From: Rhizobium sp. AAP43
GTDB taxonomy: Bacteria > Pseudomonadota > Alphaproteobacteria > Rhizobiales > Rhizobiaceae
Assembly: GCF_001296045.1 (NCBI RefSeq)
Contig: NZ_LJHS01000041.1
Span: 1-64,000 of the forward strand
DNA: 64,000 bases
Direction: 5' to 3'
This document shows, piece by piece, positions 1-9,160 of the stretch. Both the position numbers and the translations under genes were made by a program. Each line of letters starts with the position of its first letter. Position 1 is the stretch's first letter. The notes below the pieces were generated by a model. That model did not search any database. It saw only the letters and a program-made list of their open reading frames with translations, and was not told where the DNA came from.

Positions 1-518
1 CCGAACAGGTTCGAGCGGCCGATGACGAGCGCGTTGAGGCCGGAGAGATCCGTGCCGTGGATCTGGCGGACCAGGATCATCGCGCCGGCCGGCGTGCAGG
101 AGATGAGGCCAGTCTTCAGGTCGCCGGTTGCCAGCTTGCCGGCATTGACGATATGCAGGCCATCGACATCCTTTTCCGGCAGGATCGACTGGATGACGCT
201 CTCGCTGTCGAGGGGCTTTGGCAGCGGCAATTGCACAAGGATGCCGTCAATCTCGGGATCTTCATTGAGGGTGGCGACGAGCGCCATCAGATCGGCCTGC
301 GCGGTTTCGGCCGGCAGCGTGTGCTGGATCGAGGTGAAGCCGCATTGCTTGGCCATGCGGCTCTTTGCGCCGACATAGGCATGGCTTGCCGGATCGTCAC
401 CGACGATCACCACGGCCAGGCCCGGCTTGCGGTGGCCACGTGCCTGAAGATCTGCCGCTGCTGAAGTTACCGCTTCGACCACGGATGCGGCCGCTGCCTT
501 GCCATCGATTACCGTCAC
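1..518 (-). CDS. folD: Bifunctional methylenetetrahydrofolate dehydrogenase/cyclohydrolase FolD (5' part only)
   Basis: The gene runs off the left edge; about 172 N-terminal codons are present. The product is a cytosolic one-carbon enzyme that converts 5,10-methylene-THF to 10-formyl-THF. Visible family motifs are the N-terminal [11 protein letters not shown], the substrate-loop YVGAKSRM with its catalytic lysine, the QLPLP segment ([12 protein letters not shown]), the KDVDGLH segment, and the start of the NADP-binding part (VIGRSNLFG) at the window edge. The start is a GTG at 518 (GTG ACG GTA ATC GAT GGC), because no ATG lies nearby in frame. Its neighbour is the glycosyltransferase gene upstream. 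The family assignment is firm; only the C-terminal NADP domain is unseen. Confidence 0.93.
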   Translation of the reverse strand, partial: MTVIDGKAAAASVVEAVTSAAADLQARGHRKPGLAVVIVGDDPASHAYVGAKSRMAKQCGFTSIQHTLPAETAQADLMALVATLNEDPEIDGILVQLPLPKPLDSESVIQSILPEKDVDGLHIVNAGKLATGDLKTGLISCTPAGAMILVRQIHGTDLSGLNALVIGRSNLF

Positions 519-638
519 TGTGCTTGATCCCCGTCTCAGACTGCCGGCAAGCTAATCCCGCATAGCGCGCGGCATTTGCCTGTATCCGTCCCCTATGCGG
601 TCAAAATGCGCTGTATTGCAAGCGGCTGCGTTGCGAAG

Positions 639-1475
639 TCATCGCGACGTCGCTTGCGCGCGGCCCTTGGCCCGGTGGCGCCAGATGTGGAAAAGGAAGA
701 CAGGGATCCCGACGACATAGCGCCGCCACAGCCGCGATGGCTCCAGCCACAAACGATAGAGCCATTCGAGACGCAGGCGCCGGAACCGGTTCGGCGCGCG
801 CGGCACATGACCGGAGACGAAATCGAGGAGTGCGCCGACGCTCATGACAACGCGCGCATGGCTTGGCCCGAGATGACGGTCGACCCATTTTTCCTGCAAG
901 GGAGTTCCCATCGCGACGAGAAGAAGATCGAGTTTCGCCGCCGATATACGCTCGACGATGACACCAGGCTCGGCACGATCGAAATAACCGTCGGAGATCT
1001 CAACGAAGCTGTGCCAGGGCGCATGGCGACGAAAATTGCGGGCCGCGTCTTCAAGGACGCTCGATGTCGCGCCGATCAAACCCACGCGCAGCGGTGTTTC
1101 GATATAGGTCAGGAGTGCGGGGACGAGATCGGTGCCGTTCAGATTGGCGGAAAATCGTGCCCCATGCAGAAGCCGTGCCGCAATATCGACACCGATGCCG
1201 TCTGCGAGCACGATGGATCGCTCCAAGACGTCGCGATAGGCGCTGTCGCGGACCATGATATTGGCATTGTTGGCATTGAGAAAGGCGATATGCCCGAAGG
1301 ATCCGGCCTCTGACAGACGCATATCGAGGAAGTCGAGCCCCTCGGACCAGCTAAGGTCCAACACCGGAAGGCCAAGGATTGGCAGGCTCGCAACCTCGGC
1401 AGCCATCATGCTTGCGGGGCGTTCCCCTTCCCGCGCAACCGCGCGGGCCCTGGCCTGTAAGGATGTGGAAGACAT
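639..1475 (-). CDS. WecG/TagA/CpsF family glycosyltransferase
   Basis: This 278-residue protein has the hallmarks of the WecG/TagA/CpsF (GT26) family: an N-terminal LNANNANIMVRDS segment, LADGIGVDIAARLLHG (the DG-x-G-V region) near residue 90, a VGLIGATSSVLEDAA nucleotide-sugar motif near 130, MGTPLQEKWV near 190, and a C-terminal RFRRLRLEWLYRLWLEP-type signature. Family members transfer a sugar from a UDP donor to a lipid-linked acceptor during surface polysaccharide synthesis; the sugar used here cannot be told. The basic C-terminus fits peripheral membrane attachment. It lies between folD and the flagellar genes with about 140 bp on its upstream side, so it probably has its own promoter. 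A link with motility is not shown. Confidence 0.88.
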   Translation of the reverse strand: MSSTSLQARARAVAREGERPASMMAAEVASLPILGLPVLDLSWSEGLDFLDMRLSEAGSFGHIAFLNANNANIMVRDSAYRDVLERSIVLADGIGVDIAARLLHGARFSANLNGTDLVPALLTYIETPLRVGLIGATSSVLEDAARNFRRHAPWHSFVEISDGYFDRAEPGVIVERISAAKLDLLLVAMGTPLQEKWVDRHLGPSHARVVMSVGALLDFVSGHVPRAPNRFRRLRLEWLYRLWLEPSRLWRRYVVGIPVFLFHIWRHRAKGRAQATSR

Positions 1476-1556
1476 GGTGCAATCCCGATGCGAACTGAGG
1501 ATCGCACCCTATCCGGAACTGCTGAAATTCAGGTAAAGGAAAGCCCTTTAATCGCA

Positions 1557-1586
1557 GGGGTCGGTCAACCTTGGTTAATCGACCCC
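1557..1586 (-). terminator. Hairpin at the distal end of the flagellar gene block
   Basis: GGGGTCG at 1557-1563 pairs with CGACCCC at 1580-1586, and the stem can extend inward with wobbles and one mismatch. It lies 29 bp after the stop of the last flagellar gene and before the glycosyltransferase start. There is no clear run of T after it, so it could be a weak terminator or only an RNA 3'-end stabiliser. Confidence 0.4.
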
Positions 1587-1614
1587 CGACGGCAGTGTAT
1601 GGTGCAACGCCCGC

Positions 1615-2145
1615 TCAGTGACCAGATGGGGCCTTTTCCTCAACCACTTTTTCTTCGGCGATCTTGGTGCGCTCCATCGGGCCCGGAGCGCCTTCGGCTG
1701 CGCGGCGTGCGGCGGCCTGCGACACATAGTCGATTTGCTCGATCAGAACCTTGTCGATGAATTCGCCGCCTAGCCGCGCATTCATTTCGGTCTTGATCTT
1801 TCCGCGAAAGGCCTCGAGGTCGAAATTCTCGACATTGTCGAGGTCGACCATCTTCTCACCGGTCAGCATGGTGAAGAGCTGGTCCGTCATCAACTCTGTC
1901 AAAGGCAGCGGCTCACCCTTCATCTTCTCCTTGTCAATCATGAAGGAGATGCGGGTCAGGAAGTAACCGGTCACGCCACCCTTGGCCAGAACCGGCACTG
2001 TGATCGCTTCGCCGGGAACGAGTTCGAGCGGCTTTGCGGCCTCCTCGGTCGTCTCCTTCGGCGCGGTGGCCATATAGATCGACCCATAGACCGCGCCGAG
2101 CGTCACGATGCAGACCCAGAGGCCAATGCCGAGCAGCTTCCCCAT
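1615..2145 (-). CDS. FliL-like single-pass membrane protein, distal flagellar gene
   Basis: This 176-residue protein has one N-terminal transmembrane helix (about residues 5-26) and a periplasmic domain. The periplasmic part resembles the FliL fold: a strand-rich start (ITVPVLAKGGVTGYFLTRI), a central segment with LFTMLTGEKM, then a region resembling the usual FliL ending (FRGKIKTEMNARLGGEF followed by VLIEQIDYV). A canonical FliL gene is present at 24.3 kb, so this would be a second, divergent member. Its ATG overlaps the TGA of the preceding FlgN-like gene (ATGA), so the two are translationally coupled. The placement at the end of the flagellar block suggests a basal-body or stator-associated role. 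That role is inferred from context and general architecture, not from close similarity. Confidence 0.7.
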   Translation of the reverse strand: MGKLLGIGLWVCIVTLGAVYGSIYMATAPKETTEEAAKPLELVPGEAITVPVLAKGGVTGYFLTRISFMIDKEKMKGEPLPLTELMTDQLFTMLTGEKMVDLDNVENFDLEAFRGKIKTEMNARLGGEFIDKVLIEQIDYVSQAAARRAAEGAPGPMERTKIAEEKVVEEKAPSGH

Positions 2146-2510
2146 CAGAACTCGCTGAACGTGAATTGTTCCTGGGAATAGGTGCCGTCGCCGTCTGCTT
2201 CCTGCACTGCATTCTTGAGCAGATCAGCGACTGCGCGAACGGCGTTCAGATGCGCTTCGACGCGTCGGGCGTTGATCGCCAGCTTGCTCTTCAGCGCATG
2301 CAGTTGCTCGACATAGTTGACAGCAAATTCAGCCGGATCGGTATCGCGAAACAGCATGGTCAATTCGTAGAGGCAACGGCTCTTATGGGCATTCGACACC
2401 TTGAAATCGAACTCCGGATCCTTGCCGATGCGCTCGTTTTCATTGTCGATGATGCGCTCAAGCCGGCTCAAGACCGTTTTGACGCGATATTCGCTTGAAA
2501 CCACTTCCAT
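2145..2510 (-). CDS. Putative FlgN-like flagellar export chaperone
   Basis: This is a small, helical, soluble protein of 121 residues. The N-terminal half has the spacing of FlgN-type chaperones: L..L..II.NEN, a gap, then HKSRCLYELTML, after which a long amphipathic helix follows. FlgN proteins hold the hook-filament junction proteins FlgK and FlgL, both encoded nearby, before export. It lies between the FlgJ-like and FliL-like genes and overlaps the latter by ATGA. Similarity is at the level of pattern only, so it could instead be another flagellar helical accessory protein. Confidence 0.55.
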   Translation of the reverse strand: MEVVSSEYRVKTVLSRLERIIDNENERIGKDPEFDFKVSNAHKSRCLYELTMLFRDTDPAEFAVNYVEQLHALKSKLAINARRVEAHLNAVRAVADLLKNAVQEADGDGTYSQEQFTFSEF

Positions 2511-2538
2511 GAATTATCACCCTAGTCTTTTTTTGAAA

Positions 2539-3102
2539 TCAGGAATTCTGTTCTTCGCTGGCAAAGCCGAGCGTGCGCCGCTCAAGATCGGTAACCCAGC
2601 TCATGGCAATGTTGCGGTCGACCGGGTCGGTCGATGTGTTGACGGCCTCTTCGCCCATGCCGCGCTCACGCTTCAAGGCGTCGGCATACATCTGCTTGGC
2701 AATGCCGACACTGCCGGAATCAGCGAGCACGCCACCGATCTGCTCGGCCATCATGCTCTTCCACATCTCGCCTGCATTGCCCTTGCCGTACACTTCCTCG
2801 CTTTCGGCGGGCAGCATGGACTGGACGAAATTGGTCAGATAGACGGCCTCGAAGTCGCGGTACGCCTTTGGCGGCTTGCCGGGCGCTTCCGGTCTCTCGG
2901 CCAAATTTTCGACCCTCGCCGCCGTCGTAGCGCGGTTGAGAATGTCGACCGTCGCGCCGAAGCCTGCGCCCTTTTCGGCAAGGCTCGTCGCAACGAAATT
3001 GGCACGGTTTGTCTTCAAGAGTTCCTGGGCTGCGGCAACTTGCGACGGGTCGGCGGCGCGCACAACATCCAGCACGAGATCGCTCGGAGGGGAAATGGCC
3101 AC
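2539..3102 (-). CDS. flgJ: FlgJ-like rod-binding protein (no muramidase domain)
   Basis: This 187-residue protein contains a rod-binding domain at about residues 80-135: FEAVYLTNFVQSM, then EVYGKGNAGEMWKSMMAEQ and IGGVLADSGSVGIAKQM. In enterobacterial FlgJ this domain is joined to a C-terminal peptidoglycan hydrolase; here that half is missing. A separate lytic transglycosylase gene at 12.9 kb probably supplies the activity. Translation starts at GTG 3102, preceded by GAGG eight bases upstream. The product should act in the periplasm as a rod cap or scaffold for FlgB/C/F/G. No signal peptide is obvious, which fits export by the flagellar system. Confidence 0.75.
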   Translation of the reverse strand: MAISPPSDLVLDVVRAADPSQVAAAQELLKTNRANFVATSLAEKGAGFGATVDILNRATTAARVENLAERPEAPGKPPKAYRDFEAVYLTNFVQSMLPAESEEVYGKGNAGEMWKSMMAEQIGGVLADSGSVGIAKQMYADALKRERGMGEEAVNTSTDPVDRNIAMSWVTDLERRTLGFASEEQNS

Positions 3103-3131
3103 GGTAACATCCTCGATATTGATTTGGGCGA

Positions 3132-3545
3132 CTATCGCTCTTCAACCTTGCTGGAGGCTGGTGTCGCGTAGCGGATATCGAGAAGGTCGTAGATGGCGTC
3201 GTCCTCGCCCTTTCGGTCTTCCTGGGCGCGGGCCTCCTTCATGTTTTCCTCGAGCCTGTCGCCTTTGGCACGCTCGCGCATGACCTTCATTTCCTGAACA
3301 TGCTGAAGGCTGTGCAACTGCTTGTCGGTTGCTGCCAAACGGTCGAAACGGTCGGCATAGTTCTGTGCAAACATCCGGTGCAGAGGATCGAGCGAGCCGA
3401 TCGCATTCATGACCGTGTCCATCGAGGCAGCGTTTTCCTCGATCCGGCTCCTCGTCAGCCGCACATCGCTTTCGGCCATGCGTTCCATGTGGCGCTGGAC
3501 CGCAACAAGGCGCTTCAATTTATCGGATTTCTTTTGCGGACCCAT
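3132..3545 (-). CDS. Charged coiled-coil flagellar protein, FliJ-like
   Basis: This 137-residue protein is almost entirely charged helix with heptad patterns (LKRLVAVQRHMERMAES, then ADRFDRLAATDKQLHSL and a long K/E/R-rich C-terminal helix). This is the architecture of FliJ, the coiled-coil rotor of the export ATPase complex. The position right after fliR, among other export and chaperone genes, supports that reading. No fliJ is found next to fliI in this window. Sequence identity to classical FliJ is too weak to assert, so the call rests on architecture and context. Confidence 0.5.
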   Translation of the reverse strand: MGPQKKSDKLKRLVAVQRHMERMAESDVRLTRSRIEENAASMDTVMNAIGSLDPLHRMFAQNYADRFDRLAATDKQLHSLQHVQEMKVMRERAKGDRLEENMKEARAQEDRKGEDDAIYDLLDIRYATPASSKVEER

Positions 3546-3558
3546 GCAAGCCCTCCGG

Positions 3559-4308
3559 TCAGAAGTCGAAGATCATCGGGAAGTAGCGCGCGAACTGCAT
3601 GACCATGGCCGAGATCGAGAAGTAGAGCAGCACCAGTCCACCCATCAGCAGATAGGGCGTGGAGATGTAGAAGATCGGAATCTGCGGGGCGAGCTTGTTG
3701 ACCAGACCAACGCCCACATTGAACATCAAGCCGAAGATCAGGAAGGGGCTGGCGAGCCGCAGCATCAAGATGAAGGTGGCAGAGAGGGTGTCGGTCAGCG
3801 TGATCAGCATCTTCTGGGTATCGGGCAAGTCGCCGATCGGCATGACCGAATAGGATTCGGCGAGTGCACGAAAGACGACATGGTGAAAGTCGAGCATGAA
3901 CAGGATCAGGAGACCGGCAAAGCTGATCATGTTTGTCAGCGCCGTTTCGCTCGTGTCTTCCAGGACGTCACCCGAGCCAGGAGAGCTGAGGCCGATGGCC
4001 ATAGACATGGATGTCCCGGCAAATTGCAGGCCGAGAACAAAGAAGCGTGGAACGAGACCGTACATCATCCCGATCAGCACTTCCGCGACAATGACCGCGA
4101 TCATGCTCGCGCCTGTGCCCGAAATCCGCGGATAGACCGTATCGAACAGAAGCGGCGTGAGCGAGATCGAGATGGCCACCGCGAGCAGCAGGCGGATATT
4201 CATCGAGATGCGCGCCGAGGAGAAGCCCGGCAGGGTCATGATACAGGCGCCGATCCGACAAAAGATCGCAAACAGCACCAGAACAGTCCCCTGCGGGTCG
4301 GCTATCAT
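3559..4308 (-). CDS. fliR: Flagellar export gate protein FliR
   Basis: This 249-residue integral membrane protein has about six hydrophobic segments and typical FliR features: [19 protein letters not shown] at the N-terminus, [17 protein letters not shown] in the middle, and [21 protein letters not shown] towards the end. FliR joins FliP and FliQ in the export gate at the base of the flagellum. Its ATG overlaps the TGA of flhA by four bases, so the two gate components are translationally coupled. Its length is normal for the family. Confidence 0.95.
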   Translation of the reverse strand: MIADPQGTVLVLFAIFCRIGACIMTLPGFSSARISMNIRLLLAVAISISLTPLLFDTVYPRISGTGASMIAVIVAEVLIGMMYGLVPRFFVLGLQFAGTSMSMAIGLSSPGSGDVLEDTSETALTNMISFAGLLILFMLDFHHVVFRALAESYSVMPIGDLPDTQKMLITLTDTLSATFILMLRLASPFLIFGLMFNVGVGLVNKLAPQIPIFYISTPYLLMGGLVLLYFSISAMVMQFARYFPMIFDF

Positions 4309-6392
4309 GAAATGGAACCCAGGATCTTGATCTCGATGCCCTTGGCGAGTTCGACATGCGACAGAACGGGCAAGGTGGCAAAGAGTCGTTCGATGATCAT
4401 GCGCACATAGGACCGCGTTTCCGGCGACGTGACAAGTACGAAAGGCAACCCCTTATCCATGAATTCACGAACGACGCGGCTTGCCTGTTCGGAGAACTCC
4501 TCCAGGCTGCGCGGATCGATGTCGAATTCGACGATCTCGCCCTTGGCATCGCGCTTGAGCGCCTGGTGGAAGACGAGATCCCATTTGGAGCCGAGGCGCA
4601 GAACGCGCAACACGCCGTTGTCGGTCAGGTCGCCGCAAAGCTGCTGAGCCATGCGGACACGGACATGCTCGACGATCTGCTCGGTCTTGCGGACATGCGG
4701 GGCAAGTTCGGCCACGGCTTCGAGGATCAGATGCAGGTTGCGGATCGACACGCGCTCGGCGAGAAGCAGTTTCAACACCGCCTGCAGGCCTGAATAAGAC
4801 ATGTGCGACGAGCAGATTTCGTCGGCGAGCTTCTTGTATTCCGGGTCGAGGCGATCGATCAGGATCTTGACGTCCTTGTAGGACAAAAGTTGCGGCAGGT
4901 TGTTGCGGATGACCTCGCTCATGTGGGTCAAGACGACCGAGACGTTGTCGATCGGGTGGAAACCCTCGCGCTTCAGTTCCTCCGTGAAGGTTTCCAGAAC
5001 CGAGACGGCCGGCATGCCAAAGGCGGGTTCACGGATCTCGTCGCCCGGCACCTTGGGCTTGCGCCCTGCCCCGGTGACAACAAGAACTTCGCCGACGCGC
5101 AGATTGTTCGAGGCGACCGTCGTGCCGTGGATACGTATCTGATAGGATTTTTCCGGAATACCGATGTCGTCGGTGACCTTGATTTCAGGCACGACGAAAC
5201 CGTACTGGCTGGCGAACTTCTTACGCATTTTGCCGACGCGGAATGCGAGTTCCTGATGGGCTCCCAGAAGTCTTGTCGAAACCATCTTGCCAAGTGCAAG
5301 TTCGATTTCGGCGGTCTTGAGCACGGACTTGACGGAGTCCTTCTCGGCTTCCTTGCTCTGGATAACCTGCTTTTCCTCGTTCTCGCGCTTGAGCTTGTTT
5401 TCCGCCGCCAGCTGGCGCGGAATGAACCAGGCGCCGAAACCCATGATACCGCCAAGGGCTACAAAGGGGATGAAGGGCAGGCCCGGTACGAGCGCCAGTG
5501 CTGCCATCAGCGATGCCGCGACCAGGAGCGCCCGGGGATAGCCGCTCAGCTGATTGATAACGGCCTCGTCGGTGGAGCCTGGCGTGCCACCGCGCGATAC
5601 GAGCAGACCTGCGGCCAACGAGACGATGAGGGCCGGAACCTGGGAAACGATACCGTCGCCGACCGAGAGCTTGACGAAGACGTCAGCGGCTTCGCCCAGT
5701 TCCATGCCGTGGCGGAAGTAGCCGATGATGATACCGCCAACGACGTTGATCGCCGTGATGATCAGGCCAGCGATCGCGTCACCGCGGACGAATTTCGAGG
5801 CACCGTCCATGGCACCGAAGAACGAGCTTTCCTGCTCCAGTTCCTTACGCCGGTGCTGGGCTTCCTTCTCGTCGATGATGCCGGCCGACAAGTCGGCGTC
5901 GATCGACATCTGCTTGCCGGGAATGGCATCGAGGGTGAAGCGCGCGCCAACTTCAGCGATACGCGTCGCACCCTTGGTGATGACGATGAAGTTGACCGTG
6001 ATCAGGATCATGAAAACGATCAAACCGATGACGAAGTCGCCGCCCATGACGAGGTTGGCGAAGCCTTCAATCACGCCGCCGGCCGCTCCATGTCCCTCAT
6101 GGCCGTGGGACAGGATGACACGCGTGGTCGCGATGTTGAGCGACAGACGGATCATGGTCGCGATCAGAAGGATCGTCGGGAACGACGAGAAGTCCAGCGG
6201 TCGCCGGATCCACAGTGAGACCATCAGGATCAGCACCGAAAAGGCGATCGAGAAGGCCAGTCCCATATCGATAAGGAAGGGTGGGATCGGCAGGAACAGG
6301 ATGCAGAGGATGACGACGATGCCGAAGGCAAAGCCGATATCACGGCCCTGAGGGCTGACATTCGGAATTACGAGTGCAGGAGGTTGCGCCAT
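4305..6392 (-). CDS. flhA: Flagellar export gate protein FlhA
   Basis: This 695-residue protein has the FlhA plan: roughly eight transmembrane segments in the first 330 residues, the conserved FHIPEP-like cytoplasmic loop region ([19 protein letters not shown]), and a large cytoplasmic C-terminal domain that docks chaperone-substrate complexes. Length is typical. The start at 6392 is the first ATG, at the family-typical position ([14 protein letters not shown]). The gene lies about 100 bp after fliQ and overlaps fliR by ATGA. Confidence 0.97.
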   Translation of the reverse strand: MAQPPALVIPNVSPQGRDIGFAFGIVVILCILFLPIPPFLIDMGLAFSIAFSVLILMVSLWIRRPLDFSSFPTILLIATMIRLSLNIATTRVILSHGHEGHGAAGGVIEGFANLVMGGDFVIGLIVFMILITVNFIVITKGATRIAEVGARFTLDAIPGKQMSIDADLSAGIIDEKEAQHRRKELEQESSFFGAMDGASKFVRGDAIAGLIITAINVVGGIIIGYFRHGMELGEAADVFVKLSVGDGIVSQVPALIVSLAAGLLVSRGGTPGSTDEAVINQLSGYPRALLVAASLMAALALVPGLPFIPFVALGGIMGFGAWFIPRQLAAENKLKRENEEKQVIQSKEAEKDSVKSVLKTAEIELALGKMVSTRLLGAHQELAFRVGKMRKKFASQYGFVVPEIKVTDDIGIPEKSYQIRIHGTTVASNNLRVGEVLVVTGAGRKPKVPGDEIREPAFGMPAVSVLETFTEELKREGFHPIDNVSVVLTHMSEVIRNNLPQLLSYKDVKILIDRLDPEYKKLADEICSSHMSYSGLQAVLKLLLAERVSIRNLHLILEAVAELAPHVRKTEQIVEHVRVRMAQQLCGDLTDNGVLRVLRLGSKWDLVFHQALKRDAKGEIVEFDIDPRSLEEFSEQASRVVREFMDKGLPFVLVTSPETRSYVRMIIERLFATLPVLSHVELAKGIEIKILGSIS

Positions 6393-6495
6393 GTCTTACC
6401 CGTCTCTTCATGAGAAGTCGGCCGGAATCACACTTTCCGGCAGTCTGCCCAAGACGTAGCGGCCCAAGCTTGCGCGAGGGTGGCAGACACGGGGC

Positions 6496-6762
6496 TCAGA
6501 AGCCCGATTGTATGCGCGAGAAGACGAGATTGGCGAAGAGCGAGATCTGCGCGCCGACAAAGGGGGCAGAGATCCCGATGGTGATCATGATGGCGAGGAT
6601 CTTCGGAACGAAGGTCAGCGTCATTTCCTGGATCTGGGTGAGCGCCTGTATCAGTGCGATCACAACGCCGACCAGCATGCCGGCGGCAACCGCCGGGCCA
6701 GAGGCCACCACGATCGTCCAGATGGCGGCCTGCAGAATGTCGAGTGCATCTGCCTCGTTCAT
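6496..6762 (-). CDS. fliQ: Flagellar export gate protein FliQ
   Basis: This 88-residue protein has two transmembrane helices (AIWTIVVASGPAVAAGMLVG and ILAIMITIGISAPFVGAQI) and the FliQ signature IALIQALTQIQEMTL between them. FliQ forms part of the FliPQR export channel. It sits between flgD and flhA on the same strand, 57 bp after flgD. Confidence 0.95.
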   Translation of the reverse strand: MNEADALDILQAAIWTIVVASGPAVAAGMLVGVVIALIQALTQIQEMTLTFVPKILAIMITIGISAPFVGAQISLFANLVFSRIQSGF

Positions 6763-6819
6763 GAGACGGTTCTCCCGGAGTGGCGAATCATGCCCTCCAC
6801 TCCGGAAGGCCTAGCACTT

Positions 6820-7272
6820 TTACGAGTCGGTCGTCTCGGTGGTCGTGGTGGTCGCCGGTACGGTTCCGACACGAACGCCGACCACGATCGGGATTTCCTT
6901 ACCGTCCGTGGTGGTTGCCACCATCGTATCGGAATAGACGCGAACCGAGGCGACAACACCGGATGTCTTTTCATCGGCGCTGGTGATCGTCTTGCCGATG
7001 TAGTTGCTGGCATTCGTCAGCGCATTGCCGGTGATCAGCGTTTCCAGGTTCGAATTCATCTGGATGGACTGTTCGACCTGCGAGAAGGTCGCCAGCTGCG
7101 AGATCTGCTCGCTGGCATCCATCGGGTTCGTCGGATCCTGGTTCTGCATCTGCGCGATCAGCAGCTTGAGAAAGCTGTCATAGTCAACCGAGGCGCTGGC
7201 TGCGGCGGAGGCCGACGAGCTGGTCGTGGTCGTCGTTGTGCTGGTCGCGGAGGTAACTGCGTCTACCGCCAT
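6820..7272 (-). CDS. flgD: Flagellar hook cap protein FlgD (short rhizobial form)
   Basis: The N-terminal FlgD signature is clear: [20 protein letters not shown] followed by [16 protein letters not shown], with the [13 protein letters not shown] segment after it. FlgD caps the growing hook and is later discarded. At 150 residues it is much shorter than the enterobacterial protein (about 230) and lacks most of the C-terminal beta domains. The first 30 residues are Thr/Ser/Ala-rich low-complexity sequence. The start overlaps the end of flbT by 10 bp, so the genes are coupled. Confidence 0.92.
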   Translation of the reverse strand: MAVDAVTSATSTTTTTTSSSASAAASASVDYDSFLKLLIAQMQNQDPTNPMDASEQISQLATFSQVEQSIQMNSNLETLITGNALTNASNYIGKTITSADEKTSGVVASVRVYSDTMVATTTDGKEIPIVVGVRVGTVPATTTTTETTDS

Positions 7273-7712
7273 GGTGCAATCTCCTTGCGGATCTGTTCGA
7301 TCGTCGCCGGCGTCATTTCCTGATTGTTCAGGATCTGATCCTCGATCGGATAAAGCGAGCGAATGGCCTTCAGGGCGTCAAAGGCGCGACCGGACGAAAC
7401 CATTCCGTCGATGCGCTTCAGTTCGGCGAGGATTTCCTCGTTCTCGAAGCAGGACAGGAGCATGATGACCGACTTGCGGAACATCACGAGCGACTGGTCC
7501 TTGCCTTCCGGATTGATCAGCATCATCTGCGCGATGAAATACAGCTGCCGCAGCGGCGTGGTGGCCTGTTCCGGCTGCAGAACATGGTTCTCGAGCAGGA
7601 ACGTGACATCATTCATGAATTCGAGAGCAACCTTGCGGTCGACGCGAAGAACCGCCCCGTTGATAAAGATACGTTCACCCGACTTGAGGGAGATGCGCAA
7701 AGTGCTCTTCAT
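7263..7712 (-). CDS. flbT: Flagellin post-transcriptional regulator FlbT
   Basis: This 149-residue soluble protein has FlbT features: [20 protein letters not shown] at the N-terminus, then FLLENHVL and the [13 protein letters not shown] segment. In Caulobacter FlbT binds the flagellin mRNA leader and represses it, while in some rhizobia and Brucella it is needed for flagellin expression. The four flagellin genes at 18-23 kb carry a shared leader structure that would be the natural target. The gene overlaps flaF by four bases (ATGA) and flgD by ten. Confidence 0.95.
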   Translation of the reverse strand: MKSTLRISLKSGERIFINGAVLRVDRKVALEFMNDVTFLLENHVLQPEQATTPLRQLYFIAQMMLINPEGKDQSLVMFRKSVIMLLSCFENEEILAELKRIDGMVSSGRAFDALKAIRSLYPIEDQILNNQEMTPATIEQIRKEIAPWR

Positions 7713-8056
7713 TTAAGTCCATCCCTGATGATGGTTGTCACGTCGATGATGCCCTGGAAATTGGTGGATTGGCGCTTCCGGATGCGGTCGCATTCCTTCA
7801 GGATCCAGATGGCTATGGAAATCAGATTGGCCCGAACAGCTTCATCAAGCTGGTTCTCGGGGTTCTGCAGGTCTTCAACAAGGCGGATCCAGACCCGGCG
7901 GGTATAGTAGATCGCCTCGATGGCTTCGCGAGAATAGCTGGTCGTGTCGCGGGCCGCGCCGAGAAGCTGGATACAACGGTCGAGGGCTTGTCGTTCGCGA
8001 TCTTTCGCGTCGGCAACGCCATCCTCCATGATTTCGGCGTATGAGAACTGGTACAT
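7709..8056 (-). CDS. flaF: Flagellin synthesis regulator FlaF
   Basis: This 115-residue protein matches FlaF: an N-terminal [12 protein letters not shown], the ALDRCIQLL segment, and [18 protein letters not shown] in the middle. In alphaproteobacteria FlaF acts with FlbT to tune flagellin translation and secretion; in Caulobacter it is needed for flagellin secretion and opposes FlbT. The order flgL-flaF-flbT-flgD is the usual rhizobial one, and its stop overlaps the flbT start. Confidence 0.94.
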   Translation of the reverse strand: MYQFSYAEIMEDGVADAKDRERQALDRCIQLLGAARDTTSYSREAIEAIYYTRRVWIRLVEDLQNPENQLDEAVRANLISIAIWILKECDRIRKRQSTNFQGIIDVTTIIRDGLK

Positions 8057-8092
8057 TCAGTTGCCCTTCAGTTTCATTTCACCCTTTGCTCA

Positions 8093-9154
8093 TCAAAGGT
8101 AGTTTACAAGGGACAGCGCCTGGATCTTCGCGGTCAGAGTGTAGGAAGCTTCCACCATGGAAAGCAGAGAGTTAACGCGAGTCGAGGCTTCGTACGCATC
8201 CACTTCAATCTTGCTTGAAAGGCTCGTATCGATGATGTCGATCTGGACCTTGAGCGAGGCATCCGCCTTCTCGATCCGGTTTTCCGACAAGCCAAGTTGC
8301 GAGCGCGTCGAGTTGATCCCCGTAATCGCACGGCCGGTGAAGTCGATAGCGGCGTTGATCGCGACGGTCACGGCACTGGCCGGGGCACCGATGGTCATCA
8401 ATTCCTGCGTCACGACGGCTGCCAGTGCGAAGTTACGGAAGCCGCTGGCGTTGGCCGAGGCGGATGTCGAGACCGTCTCGGACTGGGTGATGCGGCTGGT
8501 CATCACCTGATCGGTTGCGCTCGACCAGTCTGTGGTCCAGTCCGTGCCGGAATACATCGGCTCGAGGACGCTGGTGATGAAATCCTCCATGCTCGGCACG
8601 CCCGTCGCGGCGATCGTCGCCGTGCCGACCGTGTCCGTCGGCGGAAAGCCGAAATAGGCGGTAAAGGATGCATCGAAGGCTGTCTTGGCGGCAGAAGTCG
8701 CGTTGTATTCGGCAAGCGGCTGGACGTCGGTGTTGATGCCGGCAAAGAGAAATTCGCCGTTTGCCGACTGGTTTGCCATGCTGATCATGGTCGACAGCGA
8801 GTTCTTGACGGTCATGACGGTCGTCTCGACCGTATCCGTGTTTGACGAGCCGGAGATGGTGATCAGCGCGTTGTTCATGTCCTCGGCCGCCGAAGCGATC
8901 TGGGTCAGAGCCTCCTGCGAGGCCGACAGTCGCTGCGTCGCGATCGAATTGTTGCTGACCATCGAGGACAGCCGAAGGCTTTCCCGGTTGAGATCGACAA
9001 CCGTGGACGTCTTGCTGCCGAGTTCCGCGCCGATGTCGTAGAAGTGCCCGGTGCTGACCTCTTCCTGTGCCTTCAGCAGCTCGGTCTGCGCCTGACGGAT
9101 GGTCAGTCGCATGGAGGTCTGGATCGAGAGATTGGATACGCTGGACGTCGACAT
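8093..9154 (-). CDS. flgL: Hook-filament junction protein FlgL (HAP3)
   Basis: This 353-residue flagellin-fold protein begins SIQTSMRLTIRQAQTELLKA and ends with a coiled C-terminal helix (VNSLLSMVEASYTLTAKIQ). The variable centre includes FLFAGINTDVQPLAEY, typical of FlgL. It forms the second junction ring between hook and filament. It sits six bases after flgK, so the two junction proteins are co-expressed. Confidence 0.93.
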   Translation of the reverse strand: MSTSSVSNLSIQTSMRLTIRQAQTELLKAQEEVSTGHFYDIGAELGSKTSTVVDLNRESLRLSSMVSNNSIATQRLSASQEALTQIASAAEDMNNALITISGSSNTDTVETTVMTVKNSLSTMISMANQSANGEFLFAGINTDVQPLAEYNATSAAKTAFDASFTAYFGFPPTDTVGTATIAATGVPSMEDFITSVLEPMYSGTDWTTDWSSATDQVMTSRITQSETVSTSASANASGFRNFALAAVVTQELMTIGAPASAVTVAINAAIDFTGRAITGINSTRSQLGLSENRIEKADASLKVQIDIIDTSLSSKIEVDAYEASTRVNSLLSMVEASYTLTAKIQALSLVNYL

Positions 9155-9160
9155 TAGGGA

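Noticed and set aside
4803..6218. Long plus-strand ORF (471 codons) opposite flhA
   Set aside because: It is exactly antisense to a clear flhA, is very rich in Asp/Arg/His and has no family pattern. It is a codon-bias shadow in GC-rich DNA.
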